This document shows, in pieces, positions 1-5,533 of a DNA stretch of 17,166 nucleotides. The stretch comes from JAAGZL01 sp050290785 (GTDB taxonomy: Bacteria > Pseudomonadota > Gammaproteobacteria > Chromatiales > Chromatiaceae). The position numbers and the translations under genes were made by a program. The stretch is from the NCBI GenBank assembly GCA_050290785.1, contig JBNKIR010000009.1, positions 1 through 17,166 of the forward strand. Direction: 5' to 3'. The notes under the pieces are model-generated. The model saw only the letters and a list, made by a program, of their open reading frames with translations, was not told where the DNA came from and searched no databases. Within the stretch, counting starts at the first letter, position 1; each line of letters starts with the position of its first letter.

Positions 1-78
1 TAACGATTAGGGTAAAGGGCCGCCGCTTTTTGGCGGTCCCAGCGACCGTAGGGAGCGATTTTGACCCGCTTGTTATGC
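1..78 (-). repeat. attC site of cassette 5 (outer end cut by window edge)
   Basis: On the minus strand the R'' box GCATAAC (72-78) is followed by AAGCGGGTCA and an imperfect palindrome around ggccgccgctttttggcggtc. It ends in the GTTA (1-4) that starts the next cassette. The R'' box matches the start of cassette 5 (GTTATGCAT at 489-498). Confidence 0.85.
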
Positions 79-471
79 ATCTTTACCTTTCATTGTATAT
101 AAGGCCGCTGATATTGTTGTATACACGGCAATTAGAAATATATTTATATACCAATATGAGCTTCCTACTATTTCCCTACCTTCAATTAATATAGCTAGCC
201 ATTGGATGTTTAAGCCTGCTAATAACATTCCAAATTGTTTAACTGCAATAAATATAAAAAACAATGATGTTAATGCCTTTCCCCATGTCTGATTGAGATT
301 CATAGCTCCAATTACAAGGAAAACACCTAACACACCAAAAATAATGGTTTCATTTAGAAGGTAGCTTACTTTTCCGGATGTATAGGCATATGTTGATAGG
401 AGAGCAACGACTGATTTATATAAGCCATATGTAATGAGTGTAAAAATTATGTACTTACGATTAATTTCCAT
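73..471 (-). CDS. Cassette 5: predicted four-helix membrane protein of unknown function
   Basis: A protein of 132 residues that I do not recognise. It has four hydrophobic stretches, at about residues 7-28, 37-57, 65-97 and 105-126, so it is probably a small inner-membrane protein. Its ends are lysine-rich (NRKY at the start, MKGK near the end). The ATG is 26 bases inside the cassette, with only a weak GAGAAA upstream. The TAA stop lies inside the R'' box of the cassette's attC, a normal compact cassette design. It is read away from attI and is the fifth gene from it, so expression from an attI-side promoter would be low. No catalytic motif is visible. Confidence 0.75.
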   Translation of the reverse strand: MEINRKYIIFTLITYGLYKSVVALLSTYAYTSGKVSYLLNETIIFGVLGVFLVIGAMNLNQTWGKALTSLFFIFIAVKQFGMLLAGLNIQWLAILIEGREIVGSSYWYINIFLIAVYTTISAALYTMKGKDA

Positions 472-491
472 ATTACGTTTCTCGTTTTAAT

Positions 492-552
492 GCATAACGT
501 TTAAGCTAAGGGGCGCCGCTTTGCGGCGTCCCGCTTGAGCTGCTTGTTAGCG
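492..552 (-). repeat. attC site of cassette 4
   Basis: The core boxes are gcataac (492-498, R' side) and gttagcg (546-552, R'' side) on the plus strand. Between them is a GC-rich hairpin (ggcgccgctttgcggcgtcc). At 61 bp it is the shortest attC here. The R'' box pairs with GTTAGCG at the start of cassette 4. Confidence 0.88.
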
Positions 553-997
553 GTGGTAAAGGGATTTTATTAGGGCAATATTTTTTTAATGTAGTATCCA
601 TCTCTTTGGCTATTTCTTCTTTATTTTTATTGCTCCTCTTCATTATGGTTAATGCCTCTGACAGCTTATGCGAATAATTGCACCCAAGGAATGTCATTAT
701 TCTACATTCGAAAAATTGCCCTATTGATTCATTTAATTGTTTGTATGTAACAAATTCTGGTTCCCCAGATGAGATAAATTTAACGCAATGCATGCTGGCA
801 TTACTCCATTTTTCTGCGCATACGGAAGCAGACATGAGTTTCTGATTTTCTAGAGTTTTGCAATAGTCTTCATTTGGTATTCAACTTATTGCTTCCAAAT
901 TCTTAGCGAGGTGATAATTTGGGGCATTTAGATTGCCAGCTATGGCACATGATGAAAAAATCATGTAGGCAGCAATAATTTTATATATAACTTTCAT
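506..997 (-). pseudogene. Cassette 4: exported cysteine-rich protein gene interrupted by an in-frame TGA
   Basis: Reading from the ATG at 997, directly behind the cassette start, gives a signal-peptide-like N terminus (MKVIYKIIAAYMIFSSCAIA, possible cleavage after AIA). Codon 39 is TGA (881-883). The same frame then stays open for 124 more codons to a TAG at 506, inside the attC. The downstream part has cysteines spaced like disulfide partners (DYC, SVC, MHC, FEC, LGC, KYC). Translation could restart at the ATG at 835, giving 109 residues, but that product would have no export signal. The likely original was a secreted protein of about 163 residues. I recognise no family. A sequencing error or TGA readthrough cannot be excluded. 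The last residues (SSSSGTPQSGAP) are encoded by attC DNA. Confidence 0.7.
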
Positions 998-1008
998 GCT
1001 TTTTTAAA

Positions 1009-1098
1009 CGCTAACGTTTACGGTAAGGGGCCGAGGGTGAAACCCGAGGTCCCGCGTAGGGCCGTAGGCCCGGAGCAAACTTGACCGAATTGTTAGGG
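1009..1098 (-). repeat. attC site of cassette 3
   Basis: The core boxes are cgctaac (1009-1015) and gttaggg (1092-1098) on the plus strand, with inverted repeats between them (cgagggtgaaacccgag; gggccgtaggccc). The site is 90 bp. The R'' box pairs with GTTAGGGCT at the start of cassette 3. The interior is almost identical to the attC of cassette 1. Confidence 0.9.
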
Positions 1099-1105
1099 CT
1101 GCCGG

Positions 1106-1477
1106 TTATTTGCATGGGTATGCCTCAATTAGTGACCAAAGAACAAACGACGCTACGCTTGCTTTTAAGTGCTCAGTTTTCTTTATTTCTGTTGTTACAT
1201 TTGTTGCAAGGTTAATAATGCTATTTATATTTGCTTTATTAGCCGACCCATCATTTGGCACGCAGTATAATTTCTTTTGGCCGCGTTTCTCTAACATGGC
1301 ATTTGCTATAGCATAGCTAGATAATATACCTGATAAGTATATATCTGCTGTTTCTGGCGACTCTGCTTTTAGCTGACTATATTTCTCGATAGATATAAAA
1401 GTAGCTTCATCTGCGCTTGCTTGAGAGGCGCTAATTACTAATAGCAATGAGATAATTGTAGTTATTACAGTTTTCAC
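1106..1477 (-). CDS. Cassette 3: exported protein resembling the Rap1a/Tai immunity family
   Basis: With the GTG at 1477 as start, the protein has 123 residues. Residues 1-22 look like a Sec signal peptide (hydrophobic TIISLLLVIS, cleavage after ASA), so the mature protein should be periplasmic. The mature part has a YLSGILSSYAIANA segment, then YCVP, a short helix region and a C-terminal ALIEAYPC-like ending (LWSLIEAYPCK). This pattern of one Cys-Val/Ile-Pro motif and a terminal Pro-Cys recalls the Rap1a/Tai family, periplasmic inhibitors of type VI secretion amidase effectors. An ATG at 1501 is also in frame, but it lies in the attC of the neighbouring cassette, so the GTG inside the cassette is preferred. 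No matching effector gene is visible. The family call rests on pattern memory and is moderate. Confidence 0.65.
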   Translation of the reverse strand: MKTVITTIISLLLVISASQASADEATFISIEKYSQLKAESPETADIYLSGILSSYAIANAMLEKRGQKKLYCVPNDGSANKANINSIINLATNVTTEIKKTEHLKASVASFVLWSLIEAYPCK

Positions 1478-1485
1478 TTGTGTAG

Positions 1486-1558
1486 CCCTAACGCCTCGCA
1501 TCAGCGGTAAAGTGCACGCGTAGCGGGCACTTTATCCGGCTGCATGCGTTTGTTAGCA
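1486..1558 (-). repeat. attC site of cassette 2
   Basis: The core boxes are ccctaac (1486-1492) and gttagca (1552-1558) on the plus strand. Between them, aaagtgc and gcacttt form an inverted repeat. The site is 73 bp. The R'' box GCTGCTAAC pairs with GTTAGCAGC at the start of cassette 2. Its interior is unlike the other attCs. Confidence 0.88.
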
Positions 1559-1568
1559 GCCATTTTGG

Positions 1569-2024
1569 CTACTCATACTCAACGTCTAAACCTAGCTCTT
1601 CGACAGCTTCAATCATAAACATAAATGCTGCCGCTTCTTCTGACATTAAGCCTTCCGGAAAACTGTCTATCCATCTGTCGATGGCACCGAGTTTTCCAGA
1701 TAGTGCTGAGGCAAGTTCAAGTTTTTCGATTTCAGTTGCCGCTTCAGTTACATCTTCTCGAATTGCATCATCACTAATGCCCCATTTTATTGCCAATGGA
1801 AGAAGCGCTTGAAATTCTATTGGCACATTATTTGCCAATAGATTTGTTCGATTTCTATATTCTCGTAAATCTTCCTCATCATTAATTGGTGGGATTTCGT
1901 TTCCAGTTACCTTATCCAGTAAAATAAAAAAACCTTGAAAAAGGTTAACAATAATATCTAAAAGAGACTCTGTAACATACTTGTTAGTATAAAAAGATAT
2001 TCTTGTTTTCCACCCGTCTTTCAT
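1569..2024 (-). CDS. Cassette 2: acidic protein of unknown function
   Basis: A protein of 151 residues that I do not recognise. The N terminus is basic (MKDGWKTR), followed by a hydrophobic or amphipathic stretch at about residues 20-38 (SLLDIIVNLFQGFFILLDK). The remainder is rich in Glu and Asp and looks helical, ending in VEELGLDVEYE. No signal peptide, metal site or catalytic motif is visible. It begins 23 bases inside the cassette with no clear Shine-Dalgarno sequence and stops 11 bases before the attC R'' box. It is the second gene from attI. Small acidic cassette proteins are often inhibitors or binding proteins, but nothing in this sequence proves that. Confidence 0.75.
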   Translation of the reverse strand: MKDGWKTRISFYTNKYVTESLLDIIVNLFQGFFILLDKVTGNEIPPINDEEDLREYRNRTNLLANNVPIEFQALLPLAIKWGISDDAIREDVTEAATEIEKLELASALSGKLGAIDRWIDSFPEGLMSEEAAAFMFMIEAVEELGLDVEYE

Positions 2025-2041
2025 TTGATGTAAATCTTTGC

Positions 2042-2131
2042 TGCTAACGTTTACGGTAAGGGGCCGAGGGTGAAACCCGAGGTCCCGCGCAGGGCCGTAG
2101 GCCCGGAGTGAACTTGACCGGATTGTTATGT
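2042..2131 (-). repeat. attC site of cassette 1
   Basis: The core boxes are tgctaac (2042-2048) and gttatgt (2125-2131) on the plus strand. The site is 90 bp, with the same internal palindromes as the attC at 1009-1098. The R'' box GCAACATAAC is the exact complement of the cassette 1 start GTTATGTTGC. Confidence 0.9.
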
Positions 2132-2371
2132 TGCATTTTGCACCTTGCGCAACTTTATTACTTTGATAATAAAAAACACAAACAAAATAAAAAATAGACC
2201 GCTCAATGCCAATGCGCCATATGCCCAGGGCGCGGCTTTTTCAGCTGACCATGAACCATTGGCATTCATCCATGCGTAGAATATAGCAGCCCAAAAGGCC
2301 TCCCAACATGCAATAGCACTTACGATAATGCCGATATAATAGAATATTTTCTTTTTAGTATTCTTATTCAT
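2126..2371 (-). CDS. Cassette 1: small two-helix membrane protein, unknown function
   Basis: A protein of 81 residues with a lysine-rich start (MNKNTKKK), hydrophobic helices at about residues 9-34 and 49-72, and a basic tail (KVIKLRKVQ). Under the positive-inside rule both ends should be cytoplasmic. The linker is tryptophan-rich (GSWSAEKAAPW). I do not recognise a family. It is the attI-proximal gene and so the best expressed of the array. It has no good Shine-Dalgarno sequence of its own. Its ATG overlaps the stop of a 34-codon leader ORF (TAATG), which suggests coupled translation. Its TAA stop lies inside the attC R'' box. Confidence 0.75.
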   Translation of the reverse strand: MNKNTKKKIFYYIGIIVSAIACWEAFWAAIFYAWMNANGSWSAEKAAPWAYGALALSGLFFILFVFFIIKVIKLRKVQNAT

Positions 2372-2475
2372 TATTTTGCAACATAACAGTTACTAAACGG
2401 GCAGATCCTGTCCGTATAGCAATATAAGTCGCGGATAATATAGAATGACAACTGACTGTTATTATTACTATTCAT
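2371..2475 (-). CDS. Putative 34-codon leader ORF spanning attI, coupled to cassette 1
   Basis: The ATG at 2475 is preceded by AGGGA about four bases upstream. The frame is open for 34 codons (MNSNNNSQLSFYIIRDLYCY, then TDRICPFSNCYVAK) and stops with a TAA whose last base is the A of the cassette 1 ATG. It starts in the attI-side leader and crosses the recombination point. Class 1 integrons carry comparable short ORFs in attI1 (ORF-11 and ORF-18) that help translate cassettes lacking ribosome-binding sites. The peptide has no recognisable features, so its role, if any, is probably in translation. It is transcribed only if the promoter lies right of about 2480. Confidence 0.4.
   Translation of the reverse strand: MNSNNNSQLSFYIIRDLYCYTDRICPFSNCYVAK
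2381..2387 (-). other. attI core site (insertion point of cassette 1)
   Basis: On the minus strand the box is GTTATGT, with cleavage expected between G2387 and T2386. It marks the junction between the fixed integron platform (right) and the first cassette (left). The full attI probably extends to about 2450, but the accessory integrase sites cannot be defined by eye. Confidence 0.75.
2422..2451 (-). promoter_or_regulatory. Candidate cassette promoter (Pc-like), attI-proximal
   Basis: On the minus strand, TTGTCA (2446-2451) and TTATAT (2422-2427) are separated by 18 bases and read toward cassette 1, with a start near 2415. Transcripts from here would lack the start of the leader ORF. The call is by pattern only. 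Confidence 0.4.
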
Positions 2476-2502
2476 AAATTCCCTGTCTCGTTATTAAGAT
2501 AG

Positions 2503-2524
2503 GCAAATCAAGACCCTGATTTGC
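2503..2524. repeat. Perfect 8-bp inverted repeat between attI and intI
   Basis: The arms GCAAATCA (2503-2510) and TGATTTGC (2517-2524) flank AGACCC. It lies in the divergent control region between the cassettes and intI. It could be an operator or a short hairpin. It is not a LexA box (no CTGT-N8-ACAG). Confidence 0.55.
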
Positions 2525-2532
2525 TCTTTCAA

Positions 2533-2561
2533 ATATATCCTAATACGATTTGGATTTTCAA
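2533..2561 (-). promoter_or_regulatory. Second candidate cassette promoter, upstream of the leader ORF
   Basis: On the minus strand, TTGAAA (2556-2561) and ATATAT (2533-2538) are separated by 17 bases. A start near 2526 would include the whole leader ORF. The -35 box overlaps the intI ribosome-binding site on the other strand, so the two promoters could interfere. Confidence 0.35.
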
Positions 2562-2573
2562 GGAGATACAATA

Positions 2574-3558
2574 ATGGGGTTACTCTGATAAGCCGGTATA
2601 CCAAAAACCAAAACTTCTCGAACAGATAAATCTAGCCTGTCTCAGGCGCCATTACAGTCCACGAACAGCTAAAAGCTACGTTTATTGGTGTCGACAGTAC
2701 ATCCTCTTCCACAAGAAGCAACATCCTAGTGATTTAAGCAAGACGCATGTTGAGTCTTTCCTTAACCATCTCGTCGTGAATCGTCATCTTGCAGCAAGCT
2801 CTCAATCGCAGGCGCTTAACGCACTAATTTTTATGTACAAACAAGTCCTTGATCTTGATTTGGGCTGGCTTAATAAACTGGAACGAGCAAAGCGAAAAAA
2901 ATATTTACCAGCCGTTCTTAGTATTAATGAAGTACGACAGGTGTTAGATAATATGACGGGCACATCACTCTTGATGGCATCACTAATCTACGGCACGGGT
3001 ATGCGGGTGAGTGAATGTGTACAACTTAGAGTAAAGGATATTGATTTTGACCTAAATACTATAACCATCCGATCTGGTAAAGGTGGAAAAGACAGGGCGA
3101 CTCTTTTGCCAGCAAAATTAATATTACCTTTACGCACCCATCTACTTAAAATAATTCAACTCCACAAGGAGGACTGCTTGAAAGGCGCTGGTTTTACCCC
3201 GCTCCCGGGCGCTTTATACAAAAAGCACCCAAACGCCGCTCAATCAATTGGATGGCAATATGTCTTCCCTTCGTCAGTCACTCGAGTCTGGCCTGTGACT
3301 GGGCAGTTGGTGCGTTGGCACACATCAACGTCCACACCTCAGAGGGCATTCAGGTATGCCCTACGCAAGACCCCAATATCAAAGCATGCCAGCATTCACA
3401 CGCTACGTCATTGCTTTGCTACACATCTTCTTCTAGAGGGAACTGACTTGAGAACAATTCAGACCCTCTTAGGCCATAAAAACATAAATACCACTATGAT
3501 ATACACACACATTATCAAGGCCGAGGAAAACACTAGAAGCCCCTTGGACAATCTCTAG
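2574..3558 (+). pseudogene. intI: Integron integrase IntI (tyrosine recombinase), frameshifted near the start
   Basis: The site-specific recombinase that moves cassettes between attC and attI. An AAGGAG (2560-2565) stands eight bases before the ATG at 2574, but that frame ends after four codons (ATG GGG TTA CTC TGA). The +1 frame then stays open from about 2575 to 3558 and encodes a typical IntI, about 327 residues if joined. The N-terminal domain (YSPRTAKSYVYWCRQYILFH, HPSD, VNRHLAASSQSQALNAL) matches IntI. All catalytic residues are present: Arg in GMRVSE, Lys in GKGGKDR, His and Arg in HTLRH, His in LLGHKN, Tyr in MIYTH. The integron-specific insert (LPGALYKKHPNAAQSIGWQYVF) is also there. 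The first usable start in this frame is the GTG at 2776, which would give 260 residues without the first part of the DNA-binding domain. Confidence 0.85.
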
Positions 3559-3566
3559 TCCTAAAT

Positions 3567-3598
3567 GAGTAAGGCTGCAGTTGCTGCAGCCTCTACTC
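3567..3598 (+). terminator. Hairpin after intI, probable terminator
   Basis: Arms gagta-aggctgcag and ctgcagcct-c-tactc close a three-base loop nine bases after the intI stop. There is no clear T run after it, so it is an imperfect intrinsic terminator. It lies between convergent genes and could serve both. Confidence 0.5.
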
Positions 3599-3702
3599 AC
3601 ATATTTATCAATCACGACGAATTATGACCGTATATTGCCCGCCACACTCAGCGAGGCAGGAAAGTTACATCTTTTGCGTAATAGAACTATACGTCTTTCA
3701 AA

Positions 3703-3740
3703 CTACTCCACCGTAACCGACTTCGCCAGGTTGCGCGGCT
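3703..3740 (-). other. Conserved glmS 3' end (attTn7-type target sequence)
   Basis: The last codons of glmS (PRNLAKSVTVE, stop) keep the sequence that TnsD recognises in Tn7-type elements. An insertion would be expected about 25 bp past the stop, near 3678. No transposon end is seen there, so the site appears unused. Confidence 0.45.
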
Positions 3741-5529
3741 GATCCACATCCGTCCCTTTTAGCACGGCCACATGATAGGCCAGCAGTTGCAGCGGAATAC
3801 TGTAGACGATGGGCGCCGTGGTGGGGCAGATGTCAGACAGGGTGAGGTTCTGATAATTATCCAGATTGATGGAGATCTTGTGGTCGCTGAACAGGAATAG
3901 TTCGCCGCCGCGAGCCCGCACCTCTTGCAGGTTGGACAACACCTTCTCCAGCAGTGGATCGTCCGGCAGGGCGCAGACCACCGGCATGGAGGCATCCACC
4001 AGGGCCAGCGGACCGTGCTTCAGCTCTCCGGCCGGATAGGCCTCGGCGTGGATGTATGAGATCTCTTTCAGTTTCAGCGCGCCTTCCAGTGCCACCGGAT
4101 AGAAGGTACCCCGTCCCAGGAACAGCGCATTCTGTTTGTCGGCGAAGGATTCAGCCATCTTCTTGATGTCGTCGCTCAGATTGAGCACCACCTCCACCTG
4201 ACGCGGCAGGGCGTGCAATTCGTCCACCAGCTCCTTCTCCTGTTCCGGCGTCATGCCCCGACGGCGGGCCAGGGCCAGCACCAGCAGACGCAGTGCCACC
4301 AGTTGGGTGGTGAAGGCCTTGGTGGAGGCGACTCCGATCTCAGGACCGGCACGGGTCATCAGGGTTACGTCGGACTCCCGCACCAGTGAACTCTCCGGTA
4401 CATTGCAGATACACAGACTGCCCAGGTAGCCCTGCTGTTTGGCCCCGCGCAGGGCCGCCAGGGTGTCGGCGGTCTCGCCGGATTGGGATATGGTGAGGAA
4501 GAGCGTATCCTCCGGCACTACGGTCTTGCGATAGCGGAACTCGCTGGCCACCTCCACGTTACAGGGGATGCCGATCTCCTCAAACCAGTAGCGAGCCACG
4601 GAGCCTGCGTGATAACTGGTGCCGCAGGCGACGATCTGGATACCCTTGACCCGATCCAGCAACGCCTTGGCCTCATGGCCGAAGCTCTCTTCCAGCAACC
4701 GGCCCTGATGGATGCGTCCCTCCAGGGTCTCGGCGATCACCGCCGGCTGCTCAAAGATCTCCTTGAGCATATAGTGACGATACGGACCCTTGTCCGACTC
4801 GGATGAGGTAACGGTGGATTCACGCACCGCCCTCTGCACCGGGTTTTGGTCTGCGTCGTAGACGTTTACGCCGTCCCGGCGCACCTCAGCCATATCCCCT
4901 TCGTCCAAAAACATGAACTGTCTGGTTACCGGCAGCAGGGCAAACACATCCGAGGCCACATAGTTGCCCCGGTCGGAGACGCCTACCACCAGCGGACTCC
5001 CAGCCCGGGCCACCACCAGTCTTTCGCTATCGTTCGGAGACATCACCACCAGGGCATAGGCGCCAACCAGACGTTTGATGGTATGGCGCACGGCCTCCAG
5101 CAGGCCCATGCCCTGGTCCAGCATGCTGGCCAGCAGATGGGCGATCACCTCGGTATCGGTATCTGAGGTGAAGACAAAGCCCTTATCCTCCAGCTCGGCG
5201 CGTAGCTCGGCATGGTTTTCGATGATGCCGTTGTGCACCACCGCCACGCGTTCGCCGCTCATGTGGGGGTGGGCGTTGCGCTCCGCCGGCATGCCGTGGG
5301 TGGCCCAGCGGGTGTGGGCGATCCCCATAACCCCTGCGATGGGGGAGCCGTGCAATAGTTTCTCCAGTTCGGCGACCTTGCCTACCGACCTGATGCGCTG
5401 CAGCTCCCCGCTGTCGCCGTGGATGGCGATTCCGGCCGAGTCATAACCACGGTATTCCAGGCGCTTGAGGCCATCCAGCAGGATCGGCGCAACCTGTTCA
5501 TGGGCGATGGCCCCTACGATACCGCACAT
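3703..5529 (-). CDS. glmS: Glutamine--fructose-6-phosphate aminotransferase (isomerizing)
   Basis: Makes glucosamine-6-phosphate from fructose-6-phosphate and glutamine, the first step to UDP-GlcNAc for peptidoglycan and LPS; cytoplasmic. It has 608 residues, against 609 in E. coli. The N terminus MCGIVGAI gives the nucleophilic Cys after Met removal. HTRWATHG and the NGIIEN segment belong to the class II glutamine amidotransferase domain (about 1-240). Two SIS sugar-isomerase domains follow (ISQSGETADT in the first, EAYPAGELKHGPLALVD in the second). The C terminus DVDQPRNLAKSVTVE is intact. AAGGAG, seven bases before the ATG, lies in the last codons of glmU, and only four bases separate the genes, so the two are co-transcribed. 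No glmS riboswitch is expected or seen. Confidence 0.98.
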   Translation of the reverse strand: MCGIVGAIAHEQVAPILLDGLKRLEYRGYDSAGIAIHGDSGELQRIRSVGKVAELEKLLHGSPIAGVMGIAHTRWATHGMPAERNAHPHMSGERVAVVHNGIIENHAELRAELEDKGFVFTSDTDTEVIAHLLASMLDQGMGLLEAVRHTIKRLVGAYALVVMSPNDSERLVVARAGSPLVVGVSDRGNYVASDVFALLPVTRQFMFLDEGDMAEVRRDGVNVYDADQNPVQRAVRESTVTSSESDKGPYRHYMLKEIFEQPAVIAETLEGRIHQGRLLEESFGHEAKALLDRVKGIQIVACGTSYHAGSVARYWFEEIGIPCNVEVASEFRYRKTVVPEDTLFLTISQSGETADTLAALRGAKQQGYLGSLCICNVPESSLVRESDVTLMTRAGPEIGVASTKAFTTQLVALRLLVLALARRRGMTPEQEKELVDELHALPRQVEVVLNLSDDIKKMAESFADKQNALFLGRGTFYPVALEGALKLKEISYIHAEAYPAGELKHGPLALVDASMPVVCALPDDPLLEKVLSNLQEVRARGGELFLFSDHKISINLDNYQNLTLSDICPTTAPIVYSIPLQLLAYHVAVLKGTDVDQPRNLAKSVTVE

Positions 5530-5533
5530 AGAT

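Larger units (their letters stand above)
1..3558. mobile_element. Chromosomal integron: intI, attI and five gene cassettes (left part cut off)
   Basis: The integrase gene on the plus strand points away from a row of five cassettes whose genes are all on the minus strand. This is the classic integron layout, with attI between the two. Each cassette holds one gene and one attC site. Using cleavage after the G of GTT, the cassettes are about 2048-2386, 1492-2047, 1015-1491, 498-1014 and 4-497. The first bases of each cassette are complementary to the R'' box of its own attC (for example GTTATGTTGC with GCAACATAAC in cassette 1), as expected for sites that close a circular cassette. The DNA is clearly more A+T-rich than the glm and atp genes. 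The array continues past the left edge, so its full length is unknown. Confidence 0.93.

Noticed and set aside
1110..1316. 68-codon plus-strand frame inside cassette 3
   Set aside because: It is antisense to the exported protein, which fits the cassette better in orientation, start and stop relative to attC.
1..2387. CRISPR array
   Set aside because: The repeats are attC sites of 61-90 bp separated by genes, not short direct repeats with spacers of equal length.
2574..2600. Programmed +1 frameshifting as in prfB to explain the intI start
   Set aside because: The GGGG-TTA-CTC-TGA layout is similar, but the tRNA on CTC would pair badly with TCT after slipping. An indel is simpler. It is kept only as a note in the frameshift finding.
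3559..3702. A small gene between intI and glmS
   Set aside because: No convincing start with a ribosome-binding site or a long frame. It contains only hairpins.
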